Source: Whalleya microplaca
Lineage: Eukaryota > Ascomycota > Sordariomycetes > Xylariales > Xylariaceae
Direction of reading: 5' to 3'
DNA length: 64,000 nt
NCBI GenBank assembly: GCA_022497155.1
Contig: MU385740.1
Coordinates: 434,001 to 498,000 of the forward strand
Each line of letters begins with the position of its first letter. Positions within the stretch are counted from its first letter, which is position 1. The position numbers were made by a program, and so were the translations under genes. A model generated the notes under the pieces. It ran no database searches. It had not been told where the DNA came from and worked only from the letters and a program-made list of their open reading frames with translations. This document shows positions 48,301 through 61,199 of the stretch, one piece after another.

Positions 48301-48979
48301 AGTGGTCAATGGCGTCTTACTCTTCTCGCTAGATACCATCAGGACCATCGACACAGGGCTGTTATTGTCAAAACATACCATTGAGGAAGAAACTTGACTG
48401 GTATCTCGAATCACAAGGCTGCGCAGCTGTCTTCGTACTGGATCTAATAAGGTCTTGTCGTTCAAATCACTTAGTGTTATACGTATCGTATACATAAACC
48501 TTATCAGAGGTTGAAGCCCAGCCCTTAGCTGGAACCATACTTGATCCTGTTCATCAATCCTGGAGGGACCCCCATCCTTCAGGGCAAAATCACCTCGACA
48601 CTCATTGGGTGGCCGAACCACGCCACCAGATTGACGTTTGAATCGAGCGTTTCCGCCGCTCTGGCGTACCGGAGCCTAGTCTATCAGGATCTCCACAAGA
48701 AAGGCCCGCGGAAACACTCGCAGCAAGCTTAGTGCAGAGCTGCCAATACCTCTGGCCCACTGAAGACTTCTTGTCCGGAGATGCACAGTTGCAGGGCAAT
48801 TCTTTAGGTGCTTGGAGTGTATTGCTCACCTCTGTTATAAGAGAATCTCGTCAGTCTGATATATCATCTGAAGCCCAACCATCAGATAGGCGACGTGGAA
48901 ACTTGTCAATTTCAAGGGCCTCCCCTACGACAGCTTCGAACACAAAACCACCAATAATTCGAGATTCAACAGGCTCAAG
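45399..48979. other. 3.6-kb gap, no firm gene
   Basis: The left 300 bp is the DUF1275 promoter side. A minus-strand frame ending at 46515 and open back to about 46850 (see separate entry) is protein-like but unrecognised. The palindrome TACCTAGGTA is at 47234-47243. A frame on the minus strand at 48280-48621 has no recognisable domain. The last 150 bp before 48980 contain CAGATAGG and TGATAT; the first fits the HGATAR consensus for the nitrogen GATA factor (NIT2/AreA). Confidence 0.45.
46515..46850 (-). pseudogene. Possible gene relic or unrecognised exon
   Basis: The frame reads about 110 codons on the minus strand without an ATG near its 5' end; it is open up to about 46850 and then hits a stop. 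The translation is protein-like (IGWNQLKIFKFRDSS, LIDDIELIRAYALRLLTP, GGVFTNIDIVLFDLI) with Leu/Ile spacing typical of helices. It could be the last exon of a gene whose upstream exons were not found, or a decayed copy. Family not recognised. Confidence 0.25.
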
Positions 48980-50648
48980 ATGTGGTTGTCGTATTTATGG
49001 GCAGCTCCGGAGATCAATCCGATCAACCGCAAAGCCCGGTCTATTCCAGTCCTCAATGTGTTCAATGTTTATGGCCGTGTATTCTTCTTCGCATGGTTCG
49101 GTTTCATGGTTGCGTTTTGGGCTTGGTATACTTTTCCACCTCTTGTAAGGAGCCCCAGGCATAGCCCCTGAACAAGAGCAATTCGGCTGACGCTCTATCA
49201 CAGTTAACACATACTATCACTGCGAATCTTCATCTCACCTCAGCTGAAGTTGCAAACTCTAACATCGTTTCCTTGTGTGCTACGTACGTGTTCAGAAACA
49301 GCGAAACATGAATAAAGGCCCTATGCTTACATATTATAGTCTATTCATTCGGTTTATTGCCGGTCCTCTTTGCGATCGATTTGGGCCTCGTTGGGTGTTT
49401 GCTGGTGTTCTTTTGATCGGCGCCATCCCACTTGGTCTTGCCCCTCTGGTCCACGATGCTCAAGGTCTCTACATTAGCCGTTTCTTCATCGGTATCCTTG
49501 GTGGATCGTTTGTTCCTTGCCTAGTGTGGTCTACAGGTTTCTTCGATAAGAATATCGTTGGTACTGCGAACGCTCTAACAGGAGGATGGGGAAATGCAGG
49601 TGGTGGAATCACCTACTTCATCATGCCCGCTGTCTTTGACTCTTTCAAAGCTCGTGGATACACGGATGGTGTCTCGTGGCGACTCACTTTTATTGTACCC
49701 CTTATTGTGACCATCGCCACTGGGGTAGCTATGCTTGTCTTTTGTCCCGATACACCAACTGGTAAATGGTCTGACCGACATCTCCATGCTGAGCAGAACC
49801 TGGTGTCGCATGGTGCTGCCACAACCACGAGCCCTGTTGGTGGTGTCGTCGATGTCCCCGGCGGAATTGCAGACAAAGCAAGTTTCGATGGCAGGAACAC
49901 CGTCGTAGAATCCGAAAAGGACAAGGAGTCGCAAGACCATGCCAGCTGGGATCACGAAGCCGCTATCTCTAAGGAGGAGATGAGGGAGACTGCCCGGGGT
50001 GAAGTCATCCAGAAGCCAACGTGGGGGATGGTTCTGGGGCTTACAGTCTCCCCCCAGACACTCTTTCATATCGCGACCTATATGTGCTCGTTTGGTTGCG
50101 AACTCGCCATCAACGCCATTCTCAGTGCCTACTACGTCAAGAACTTCCCATCCCTAGGACAGGCCAACGCCGCCAACTGGGCTGCCATGTTTGGCTTTCT
50201 CAACTTTGTTACCCGACCACTTGGTGGCGCTATCTCCGACCTTCTTTACAATCTAATGGGACGCAATTTATGGGCGAAGAAGATTTGGATTCTATTCTGC
50301 GGTTGTATTACTGGAATATTGCTGATTATCATCGGTAAGGTTGATCCTCACCATCTGCCGACGTTCAACGGCCTTATCGCGTTGATGGCGATATTCCTCG
50401 AGGCTGGCAATGGCGCCAACTTCTCTCTTATTCCTCATGTCCACCCCCACGCCAATGGCATCGTCTCGGGCACCACTGGTGCTGGCGGTAATCTCGGTGG
50501 TGTCGTCTTCGCCATCATCTTCCGATTTATGGATAGCGGCAAGAACTACGCCAAGGGATTCTGGGTCATTGGTATTTTGATGATCGGTTTAAATATTATC
50601 TTATGTTGGGTCGCGCCTATTCCAAAGGGCCAAATCGGCGGTCATTAG
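48980..50648 (+). CDS. nrtA: Nitrate transporter, NNP family of the MFS (517 aa, 3 exons)
   Basis: Exons 48980-49144, 49204-49283 and 49340-50648 join in frame to 517 aa. It resembles Aspergillus CrnA/NrtA throughout: '[17 protein letters not shown]' at the N-terminus; a [10 protein letters not shown] loop; both nitrate signatures ([13 protein letters not shown] near 163-175 and [10 protein letters not shown] near the end); a long central cytosolic loop (about 225-305); and a short C-terminal tail. About 12 hydrophobic segments are visible. The two substrate-binding arginines of this family are present: Arg86 (LFIRFIAGP) and Arg374 (VTRPLGG). It imports nitrate with protons across the plasma membrane. 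No nitrate or nitrite reductase gene lies in the window. A GATA site near 48886 and a CCCGCGGA sequence near 48709 lie upstream. Confidence 0.95.
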
Positions 50649-50970
50649 ATCTTGGCTGCTTATGGTTGTTTCTGCTATAAAGAGGGGATGTAGCGAGTAC
50701 TGGCGTTCAAAGGAGCGTGCTTATATGGGATATCTAAAGGCTAAAAGTTTAAATGGTCATATAGGTGATACCACGATAGATATGAGAAATATTGGACATA
50801 GACTACGATGTTGTTACTACGAAGACTCGCAATATGAAAATACCTTCTGATCATCATTGCGTTCCGATTCCACTTTCACCTGACTTGATATGAGATCTCG
50901 TTCTAGCTGCATTTTTTACAAAGAGCAAATTTGCAGTCTCATCTGCAACTGAGCACTTTACTGCACATAT

Positions 50971-51077
50971 CAGCCGCAACGCACAACGCGCCCTAAAGTC
51001 TAAAGCATCTCCGCGGAGAATTAGACTTTAAGCCGCCCCAGGCATCCAGACGGGCTCACGAGCCAAAATTGCGGCTG
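50971..51077. repeat. Nested inverted repeats around a CTCCGCGGAG palindrome
   Basis: From outside in: CAGCCGCAA (50971-50979) with its exact reverse complement TTGCGGCTG (51069-51077); TAAAGTCTAA (50994-51003) with its exact reverse complement TTAGACTTTA (51021-51030); and the 10-bp palindrome CTCCGCGGAG (51009-51018). The inner two dyads have nearly the same centre. No target-site duplication is seen. Confidence 0.7.
51009..51018. promoter_or_regulatory. Candidate NIT4/NirA-type binding site CTCCGCGGAG
   Basis: Contains TCCGCGGA, the palindrome reported for Neurospora NIT4, and CTCCGCGG, which fits the Aspergillus NirA consensus CTCCGHGG on both strands. It lies 361 bp 3' of the nitrate transporter stop rather than in its promoter, and no gene starts close on its right. 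An exact 8-mer is expected about once by chance in 64 kb, so function is unproven. Confidence 0.3.
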
Positions 51078-52988
51078 AATGCGATAAGCTCGAACCCTCA
51101 GACCCAGCGGATGATTGCAATAAAGTTGTTAGTCTTGCGCTTTGGTGAACTGCGTCATCGTAGGAAATGCCGGACATCTGCGATAAGACCAGCACCTCGA
51201 CGGCGTTGATTAACTTGGTTTGCGCGTTCTGCCTGTGATACTTACCACGGTACAGAGAAGTACATTGCTTATGTAAAAGTAGCTTGTGTCTTTATATCAT
51301 GACGGTATTGGTTCTCCCCAATCCTTAAGGTTGCCTAGAGGTGTCTAGTGCAGCCACTTGAATTCATCTAAATGAGTCCCTCGTAACGATTTGTATGGTA
51401 ACCACGCTTACACGCCATCTTCATATAATGAAATTGAAGGTAATAAGCGTGCTAATAGTCTTGATTCAGAATGATACATTTCAACGAAAATGATTATTAG
51501 TAAGATCACATTGCGTACAATCCTATAGCGATAGTCTCATAGTGGTTATTCCAGCCTTGTTTAAAGATTCAATCTTGTAAAGCTTTAGTCAATGATAATC
51601 CCAAGGAACCTCTATTAATATTACCTCTTACGATTTTTGTCCTTGGTTTCTATCCTTATATGTCTTCTTTATCCTCCATCTTATCTATTTGTAGCATGTG
51701 TATTTGTATATATATTACGTAGCATTCAATAGGCTTTATAACTATTAGTAAGTAATACCTAAGACAGATTGAAATGAGTATATATACACACCCAATATAT
51801 CTAATCAATTACTGCTGAAAAGGAAAAGAAAAAAGCTTTCATCTCTGACTAGTAATACAAAGGAATCAATCTTCAATTAGTATTGCCTAAATGATAACCT
51901 CTTTACTATTGGGGTTTGTTGAGATAGCCACATTACGGTCGAGGGTATAGTAGGATAGTTGTTATACGTCAGAGCGTTCGGCTATTCCTGTCTCTTATTA
52001 CTTGACATATATTTGGCATTGTTCATAAACGGAGTCTCAAGTGTATTATTTTTTTTTATCTGACATCCGGTAAGGAACGATTTATCCCAAAGCCCCAACT
52101 GTATATACACATATCTCAACGTGTGCTCAAATAAGTTCGAGTTAGTAACATAGAAAGCTAGATAGCCACAGACGAAGCCACTCGGCTATGTAGGTACATA
52201 ACATGTACACAGCTACAGCTATTGCGTATGCCGCACACATATTCCCGAAGATCTACAGATCAATCCCACGCCAGAACGAGCGAATGAGAGTCAAGATTCA
52301 CCTGAACCGTGCGACGTCGAGGTTCGGGATCATACACCACCACGCGTCACGATCGTCGCGGACTATTTCCTGATACGGACAGCTTCTGCATGAGCGCTGA
52401 TAACTCTAAGTTTTGGGTCCTGTTATAAACGTAGTTCACTCGCTTATGATATATCATCTTTATGACATAAGACTTCATGTGAATTTCAACTACGTCTCGA
52501 CCTGGGAACACGGCTGATATTGCGCAGGTGCGCTCAATACTATTCGCCGTCGACAGAACATTAGGAGTTGAGTCTTTGAGGCGCGAGTATTGAGTTACAC
52601 CGACAACTGTAATATCCTCGCAATATTCTAGCATATCCAGTCAAGAATCAAAAAGTTGATTGAACCGCTCGTAAGTTCAAAGAATATGATTCATCATTAT
52701 GATTCCGGGTATCAAACATTACTAGAGACAAAGGGACAACGCAACATTGAGTTGTCTGGATTATTTTCAAAATGTGTGATGGTATCTAAACTGTCACAAA
52801 CCATTAGATTACCCCCGATGCCCCCACACAACCACACCCTCCCAAAACACGACGAACGCCATGTTGCAGGTCAATTAAGTTGCAAATGCTTGATTAGATG
52901 CCAATTCCTTTCTTTTCAGACATGCCGAACTCTCGAGATGCCCGGTGAATCCATGCTGCAAGCCGCGAACGAACGAAGCGATTGCTCT

Positions 52989-53783
52989 TTACAGAGCGAA
53001 AGCTGCGAGGGCGGCAACACCTGCGAAAGCAAGCGAGCCGACAGTCTTGGCAGCACCGGCAGTCGGGACGGTGGACGGCGAAGAGGTCGCGCTTGTGCTT
53101 GGGCTGGTGGAGTTCGCGGTGGCGCTGGTAGCAATGGTCGTGGGGACATAGGTAGCCGAAACAGTACCATTCGCTGGAAGAGTCACACTGGCAAAGGTGG
53201 ATGTGCTGGCGATAGTCGAGGACACCGCGGAGCTGCTGCTACTGCTGGTGCTGGTGCTGGTGCTGCTGGAGGTGGCACTGGCGCTGGAGCTGGCGGTGGC
53301 ACTGGCGGTGCTGCTAGTGATGGGATAAACCGAAGTGCTTGACGAGGCAGAGTCACATGCTGGGCCGGTGACCTGGAAAGGGAACGAGTACTGGAAGGTG
53401 TTGGGGTCGGCAGCGGAAGTGATCTTGAGACCATAGATCTTGTCCGCGCCGAGAGCGCAGTCCACCTTCCACTCGTAGGAACCAGTGGCAACCTCAACAT
53501 CGCCTGGTTGCCTCGTCAGTTTCTAATCAATATGCAATTCATGAGTGGTCTACTTACTGGCAATGTCGGCGCCAAGCTCCAGGGTCTTCTGGCTTTCACC
53601 CTTCATGAGGGTGATAGTGGCAGGGCCTTTGAAACTACCAGCGGTCCACTTGACAGTGAAGACTTTTCCGGCGGGTACTTTCTGTCCTTCGGCAGGCGCA
53701 CTCATAACAGCGTAACCGTCAGTCTGGGCGAAAGCCGAGGCGGCGAAGGCCAAGGCAGTGGCGAAAATGGTAGAAGAACGCAT
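52989..53783 (-). CDS. Kre9/Knh1-like Ser/Thr-rich GPI-type cell-surface protein (246 aa, 2 exons)
   Basis: Exons 53783-53558 and 53503-52989 join in frame to 246 aa. The signal peptide is MRSSTIFATALAFAASAFA, cleaved near residue 19. The N-terminal domain (about 20-125) fits the Kre9/Knh1-like family (PF10342): APAEGQKVPAGKVFTVKWTAG, ATITLMKGESQKTLELG, YEWKVDCALGADKIYGLKI, SFPFQVTG. A Ser/Thr-rich stalk (about 130-215) is a likely target for O-mannosylation. The end is a hydrophobic GPI-attachment tail (VGSLAFAGVAALAAFAL) preceded by small residues. Related proteins sit in the plasma membrane or wall and some affect beta-glucan assembly. The stalk is encoded by low-complexity TCN/ACN codons, which produce long empty frames on the other strand. 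Confidence 0.9.
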
Positions 53784-56700
53784 ATTGCTGGTTATTTCGA
53801 TATATCGACGAAGGCGAAAGGCGAAAGGTGAAAATGGTTGGGACGGCTGGGATGATTAAGGACTGAACACCTAAACTCGTGGAATGAGCGACTTTATAAA
53901 TGAGTGTGAGGAGCCGTTGGGCAGATGTGAGCTGGGCTGAACCAAAAAGAGAGTGTAAGGCGTGTGTGAGAGCCAGAAGAGAAAAGCAAAAGGGAAAGCT
54001 TGACGAAGCGGGTGGTTGATAAAGCGTACGGCACAGCCCCAGCAAATACATAGGGCAGAGCGCAACGTGACTTGGGAGGTACCTGGCATCTGCCTCCTTC
54101 GTGCATGCCTGTACTATGCAGTAGGTACCTACTAGCAATGGTTGATTGCCCGATTTGCTCAAGGTTCGCTCTCCATGCTGCTAGGAATAGCGGGATGGTT
54201 CGCGGAATGGTTCACGATGTGATACAGGTATGTACCTTTGTCGCTGCAGCTGGCACAAAAGGTACTTCTTGATCGCTAAAGATTTAGAAAATTCATCCGC
54301 CCAGGCCACCAGCAATGAGTCTCCACTATATCCACTATGGGAGTTGCATGTTTGCATGTGTGCATGGGTTCAACGGCCAAAACGGTACATGGTAAATTAG
54401 CTGAAGCCATGAAGGAGCACCGAGGAAAGTCAAGGCGCGTTGTTATTGGCTCATCATGTGGTGGTCTGACACTCCCAATAATATTGACCGCCATGAGCTT
54501 CTGCTTCCAGCTCGATGTTGACTTGATGTTATGCATCATAAGCACTCCTCCAGTACTCGCTCGCATGCTGCCTTGCGGCTGAGGTCATGTCCGGCTTGGC
54601 TTTTCAAATTTTTGAGGGGGGCAGTTGTTGAGTCACTTGGGACGAACTATGTACATCAAAATTGGCTTTGGAAATGGGACCAAAATACCGTGGATGGAAT
54701 GGGGCGGGGGTTGTTACACCCATAGAAAGGGGCCAAGGAGGCCTAACGCGATATTATATAATCAAGTTTTAAGCATCTAAACTGTACAAAGTACATTCGT
54801 AGAGTAGATTAGGTAGGAGCCGAAACACCACTTATACTTTGTGCTAAAAGCCAGCTAGGTTAGACCCCTTTTCCATGTGGGTCGACAAGGGTGTCGGAAA
54901 TTGTTCTTGGGATTGGATAGCTGGGGCTAGGCTGATGCTACGTTCCAAGTCTGTAACTGCTCCGTCCAAAAGCCAAAAGAGCACCCAGAGATCAGCAAGT
55001 AATTACGAAGTATATATTATACAAGGCCGACCCTCGCCACATTTTGGCCCCCAGGTATGCGGAACTCAGAGTTACCCATCAGTATGGAAGCAACCGAGCC
55101 TATGCATCGCATCATGTGTGACTATCACGCCGTTCCGGCCATTCTGGCCGTCCCGCCTGTCCTGCCCGTGAGATTATAGCTTCGGCTTCATACCTCTTTT
55201 CACTTTCCTCCTATGTAGGCCTGTCCTTCGCCTGTCCTTTCCTACGTTACATGTATCTTCGGCATGCTGGATCATATACGTGTAGGACTTGCCACTATCT
55301 CGAAGCGCCGTCCGTAGTCGTGATAATTCGCCGACCCACAGCCATCGCGTTGCTTCTAGGTTAAGAGCTTACCTAAGCACCCTTTCCAACGCGCATCCCA
55401 CGATTCTCATTAAAACAGATGCACCTGGCTTTGGGACTTATGATGGGCTATTTCTAACTACAATGGGCAGCTTTTATGATGAACGTACGGGAAAGCCACA
55501 TACTAGTTCCTGTGCATCGTGTTAGGCCTTGACAGAGTAGCCACGATAAGCGCGATGGGCAGAAACTCCATCCAAGATTTGTGAGCTGCGAGAATTGAGC
55601 GACTAGTCTCTATCGAGGATTCCAATCCAGCCCCGGGCTGGGATTTCGGTTAGTCTACATTGTTAGGACTTTGACTGAGACTGCACTCTCTACTAGTTAA
55701 CACTAAGCTAACCACATACATACATTAATGGAATGTACTAGCCTAAAAATAATCCAAACCTAATCTTCATAAACTTGATCTGGCCCGCCTGGGCGCGATC
55801 TAGAATGCTGGTACCCGCTGCCTATTTAATCTCTTTAGGAAAACAGCATCGAGCCCTGGGCAGAGGCCATGACGTGTTTTGATGTAGCTGCAAGATGTGG
55901 TCACGACATTAGCCCCATGGTGAGCTCGCTTGGAATGCCCTCGCTTAAATATTTCCTTGTAGTGCACTTTGTGTTGCGCTCTAATATAGTAAGTATACTA
56001 AGGAGGGCATCATGATGCCAACCCCACATTATTACTTGACGCCGTCTACATACATGGCCTAGTACGACCATTCTAATAAGCGCACTAGTGAACTTTGTTC
56101 CAGCTGAAATTTGAGATTTTAAGCATCCCGCTTGCCGCCGAAGCTAGAATGGTAGGTAGGTTCACACATCCTTGTGTTCACTGTTGAATACATGCATTAT
56201 GTTAGAACCACGTGCGAAAATACGTCAACTTCATATAAGAAGGGCATACTTAGTACTCATGAGGATAACGAGGGATTTTATTATAAAGACATTGGCTTTA
56301 CCTATTAGTCGACCCCAGCCGTGTAGTCATCGAGTGATGCTATATATACTGATGAGATGGACCTTGAAACTAGCCTTGCCAAGTTCTGACCTCTTTCTAG
56401 CATTAAATCATTTTACGCGCATATGCATCCGCAATCCCAGGTGAAGAATTGTCACTGAATCAAAGAGTGACCATGAGAATACATACAGCCTACAATATAC
56501 ACAGGAATTACGAGTCTTTCAAGAACAGGAAGTGTAATAAAGGAGTCTATGCCCAGCAACCACAAATTTGGTGGAAAATATGAATGATACTTTGTCGTAA
56601 CTCCAGGATTATAGAATTATAACTCGTTACCAAAAGACTTAGCCTTCTTTGCATTCCTTCGTTCTTGGCAGTTGGTTGCGATTTCAATATGTGCCTTGCC

Positions 56701-57979
56701 TTCGCATTGGATTTGTGCGTTCACATTGGCCGCCCACGTGGTCTACGCGAGGATCCTAGATGAATTACCAATATAATGAATATTATATATGTGTTTGTGT
56801 TTCACTGCGCCCCTCATTCCTTCACGGAGAAATTAGCACAGGCTAGCCTTTCAATGCATATAGAGAAGAGGCATAGTCAGCTTACACATATGGCTTATTA
56901 TGCGATGGTTGACTTTGGAGAATCGTGTTTGACAGATAGGTTTTCCAAGGACTATCTATAAGCACCTGTATCTGCTTGAACATCTTTACTGTATAGGTTC
57001 ATACGATACCTCTGTGTGTATGAATATTGCATGCTACTTGTTCAATAACTCGAGGGATAACATATATGTATATATTCGTTATATTGTTCACAATAGATCA
57101 TGGCGGTAGAGGCGGGCCGGGGCTCCGACTGAATTTGTAATCCATTTCACTGGGACCCTGTATTGAACTGATGAATCAGGGCTGGCACATAGCACTCCAA
57201 GGTACGTAAAAACACACGTGATATACAGAGTAATAGATTGTCCACAAGAACATCTCCTGATACCTATTGAATCGATCACAGCCTGGCTGACTCAGGCGGC
57301 GGTAAGGAACTGCCTTTTCAACAAGATCAAGACAAATCCTCGATAGTCTAGCAATAGATCATTAAGGACGTGAGTAGGCACCGTATATGTATTGTACCAT
57401 AAAACGGCTATTGGATTGTGTTTTTATCTCTAAACATATATACAAAGCTTATGTAAAACCGAAAGAGTACAATTCGACATGAGTGCGATTAGCAATATTT
57501 AGTAACAAGGGGCGGGTGAACATTGTAGCTGTAAAACCCGTTCTCCAAATCACCATACTCATGAACCCCTCAACAACTAAACAAATTATAATCGAGAGAC
57601 AGAAGCAATGTATCGTACATGTATATAGATGTTTGCTGCCATTGGTACATATATAATCGTCATCGTATAGTCATAACATACATATACATATATGTTTGCT
57701 AAAAGCAAACTACAAGAATTCCCATAATATGTCCCTGCATATCCGATGTAGCATGGGTAAAATCCCTCAAACATGCCACTTGAAGGATCGAGACCCATAT
57801 CTTCGTGATGACACACGATTAGTATAGAGAGATACGCCATCAAAACGATAGCTGTTATGGCCCAGCAAGTATTTGGAGCCTCAATCGAACGCCAGTTGAA
57901 GGCCTCATCCAAAGTAGAAGCCTTCATCTCCATCAGAATAACATATTGTTTACAATGCCGTTAAGTTCGATTCACTTGG
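53784..57979. other. 4.2-kb gap with no supported gene
   Basis: The first 400 bp is the promoter side of the GPI-type protein gene. The remainder is moderately AT-rich with scattered short frames. One at 57586-57933 (minus, 115 codons) has two hydrophobic stretches but no recognisable family and low-complexity Tyr/Ile content, so it was not accepted. No RNA gene recognised. Confidence 0.45.
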
Positions 57980-58611
57980 TTAACTGTGTATGATCTTAAG
58001 ATCACCACTTTTGTAATCAATGAACCCCCCGACTCTCCCGTCTTTCTGGCATTTCTGCTGGAGCTTAGTGAGAGCCGCGGCGGCGATCCCACCGGAAATG
58101 CCGCCACACCCGGTTCCTAGGCAAGGCATAAGGGTCACAGCGTTAGAGCAGCGGAACATACTATACACGGCACCAGGCATCAGTAACTACACTTTAACAA
58201 TAGTTTGACGTATAGTCGAGAGTGAAAACTCGGAAGATATAATTCAGGGGCGTTTGACTACCGAATACCTATAGGTACCCTGGACTCACCCCTAAAACGT
58301 GATCGAGGGGGTAATGAATGAGACTGGATTGTTACTCACCCGCCACCGTTGGCACCACACGCCTGGAAGGCCGCAGAGTTGCCGTTAGACCATTTTCGCC
58401 ATGTGGGACTGCAGTCGTTGCCGCCGGCACCGACGACGCAGAAGCGCGCAGCGGGATTTGCTTTGAGGTTGTTGATCATCTCGGTCACGTCCTTGGTTTT
58501 GGGACTGCCTTTGGTCGTCTCACATACGTAGCCTTTGATTTCACTGTCACGTGGTATGACAACGGCAGATCCCAGCGTGGCAAGGGAGAGGAGCAAGATG
58601 GAGGGCTGCAT
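57980..58611 (-). CDS. Putative small secreted Cys-rich protein (150 aa, 2 exons)
   Basis: Exons 58611-58340 and 58160-57980 join in phase 2 (GTGAGT donor, GTATAG acceptor) to 150 aa. The signal peptide is MQPSILLLSLATLGSAV, with cleavage near residue 17-20 and PRD just after. The mature part of about 130 residues has eight Cys, enough for four disulfides: GYVCETTKGSP, ARFCVVGAGGNDCSP, AFQACGANGGG, FRCSNAV, MPCLGTGCGG, and KLQQKCQKDGRVGGF. It ends DLKIIHS. Glycine-rich and compact. Small secreted proteins of this type are common in fungi and include both effectors and antimicrobial proteins; no specific family is claimed. It has no detectable similarity to the six-Cys protein at 14763-15436. 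Confidence 0.78.
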
Positions 58612-60479
58612 TTTGGAAAGTTTCGGTCAGATCTTCTTATGACTGAGTTGGTGGCAGGCTTTTTGAATGTAGAGGATATAGATACAAAGAAGCGAAGAAT
58701 ATATAAGCACCGCTCTGCGATGATTGTGCCTGCTATAGAGATGAGAGACCAACAATATAGGGGGGAACCGCCAGTCTTTATACTCATGAGATATTGTCGG
58801 GCTCCATCATAATGGCTCCTTGTCAACATGCACCCCGCCTAGTTTCCCCAGATCACTCCATTCCACTCCTCGTTATAGATCCAGTTATGATCTTCGAATC
58901 TCGAAGGATTATTACACTTTAAATTAAGCTGAACGCTATTCAGCCCCGCTCATAAAGCTATATATGACGACCGCTTAAATTGGTTGATTTTGTTCTTCAA
59001 TTACATTATATATATCGAAGCATAAGATTTTGGGACTTGAGTAGTAACTAAACGAATATTTTTCTAGCTATGCATTTGAGGTCACGAAGTTCTTGTAAGT
59101 AGCCGTTGATTTGATACAAGCAACTGCGAAGCAGTGTCATGTAGGCGCATAGGCATCCTCTCGCTGTCGGCCCGCTGAGGAGGTAGCTGAGCGGAATTAT
59201 CCAGACATCATCCTTCGTGCCGTGTGGTGTTGTTAGCTCGGAGAAATTGTGTTGGGAAATCCACCGAGTTTTCTACGAAAGATGGAGACTCGTGAATCCA
59301 TCCGCGTTATCGTTTTCGTAGATATGGAGATTATTGACTAAGATCATCACTATTCGCCTCCTTCCCCAGACACAATTCGTCACCATGGTCGAGCTTAATT
59401 GATACGGGGAATAGATCTTGGCATCAGAATCATACCAATCACTTTGAATTTTAACACTAGATCCATCGGCAATCCATCCTGTGCCGAACGTCCCGTATCT
59501 TCGGCAACCGGGAGATAGCCTATAATTGTGATATTATAAGTGCACTGCTTATAAGTGTCCTGAGTTGTAATATATCATCTGCTGGAATCGGTCGTCGTAG
59601 ACAGGGCTGAAACGTATGCCTATACTAAAGTAATAGTTCTAATTTAGGCAACTTGAGAATCACTTATATTTGTTGGTGACTAATAACCTTAAAGCTCTTC
59701 CAGATCCACAGATCTCCATTACGAGGCAATGCAATTCTTTCCAGAAATGGCAGGTCGTTTTCTGTATGCCCAATCCCATGGGGTAACACGCGTGATCCCA
59801 TTTTAGACCAAAAGTACGGATTATTATGTATATGTGAATATCGAGAGAATTTGGGATGTAGACTGTACACTTTCTAGGCTGAAATTGTGTTAGGGAAAGC
59901 AGCATCACAGAAGACTAGCTAGGCTGGATGAAGGTACGGAACAGCACAATAGTAAAGAACTCGCTGAGTATGTAGGTACCATCATGAACTATTTCATAAT
60001 ATACCTGATTAGACTGCTGGCTACCCAGACTATTAATAGAGAACAAGACACTACATTACCGGTAACTAGCACATTGTTGTAATACTTGTTAGTACCAATT
60101 ATATATAATGCACTATCCTGGCCGAGATTCCCTCAGCAACTGTTATTCGGGGTATCGGTTACATGGGTATTAAGAATACCATCAGCCCATAGCGTTTCAC
60201 ATCAGTTAATAGTAATGCTTGTATATCTTTACCTACCACGTTCGACCGAGATAAATTTAAGCTTAGTCCTAGCCCGGGTCGCGCACGATCTAACATCCTT
60301 CGAAAGCGTCTAGATTCTATCTTGTAGATCAATCAGAAGCCGCAAGGATTTAAGGATGAAAAGATCACCTGATTATTCATCTTTGGTTAACTAGGTCGGA
60401 CCAGTACTGAAGATGGGTATCCAGTCTAAGTCACGGATATCAGAAGATTAATTCCGAGCTATAATATAATCCTCTCAGG
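58612..60479. other. AT-rich intergenic transition zone
   Basis: Upstream of the eight-Cys secreted protein gene, leading into the RIP-mutated right end. No coding frame of note. CA and TG dinucleotides are still frequent, so the RIP signature starts only near 60480. Confidence 0.45.
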
Positions 60480-61199
60480 TTTATGTTATTATTACAGTTA
60501 TAGTGTGTATAAAGATTATTTAGGTACTGCTATAATTACTCTAGTAAAAATTGTATAAAGATTTAAGATTCGAAGGATCTTTTAGTTATAAAAGATCTCT
60601 TTTAAGCTTATAAATCTCGGAATAATATTGCTCCGAGATTTATAGGCTTAAAAAAATCTTTAATACCTATATTATTATAATACACCCTTTATTTTAGCAG
60701 GAGATCTTAAAGAGATATCTACGATTATATAAATATAAATAAAAATAACTGCTTTAAGCTCGCTTAATAAGTATATATTTATATCTATAATCCGTTATTT
60801 AGTAACTTGTTAAAGCTTTAGCTAATATAATTAAAAATAGCTTCCCTAATAACAATCCCGTTAATTATTATAAGATCTTATTTTTAATAATACTATAAGA
60901 TCTTTTTTTAGTGCCTAAAATCCTTTAGATTTCTCGAGTATCGCAATAACAATTTTATAAATCTTTGGAATATTTTCGCGATTACTGCGCTTTTTTTACC
61001 TAAATTTTTAATTTTATTATAGCAATTGTTAAATATTATTTTCGCGTTTTTAGATTTTTTATTATTGTTTTAAGTTTTTTTATAATAAGTAATTATATAA
61101 TTATATATATTTAAAGCTACGTTTAATTAATAAATATATAGATTTTTATAATTATTACTTAAGATTATAGCTTTAAAACGTAATCTTTTAGTTTATAAC

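Larger units (their letters stand above)
50649..52988. other. 2.3-kb gap, no supported gene
   Basis: 3' flank of the nitrate transporter, then a nested dyad with a NIT4/NirA-like palindrome (separate entries), then AT-rich sequence from about 51400 to 52200. Frames at 52347-52634 and 52656-53342 have no domain; the second is the antisense shadow of the Ser/Thr-rich gene. Nothing else recognised. Confidence 0.45.

Noticed and set aside
52656..53342. 228-codon Gly-rich frame on the plus strand
   Set aside because: It is the complement of the Ser/Thr-rich stalk of the GPI-type protein gene.
56634..56645. TACCAAAAGACTT, resembling the MITE end TACCAAAAGTCTT
   Set aside because: Only a dozen bases match with a mismatch, and there is no inverted partner nearby; chance is likely.
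57586..57933. 115-codon minus-strand frame with hydrophobic stretches
   Set aside because: AT-rich low-complexity translation (Tyr/Ile-rich), no family, no splice partners.
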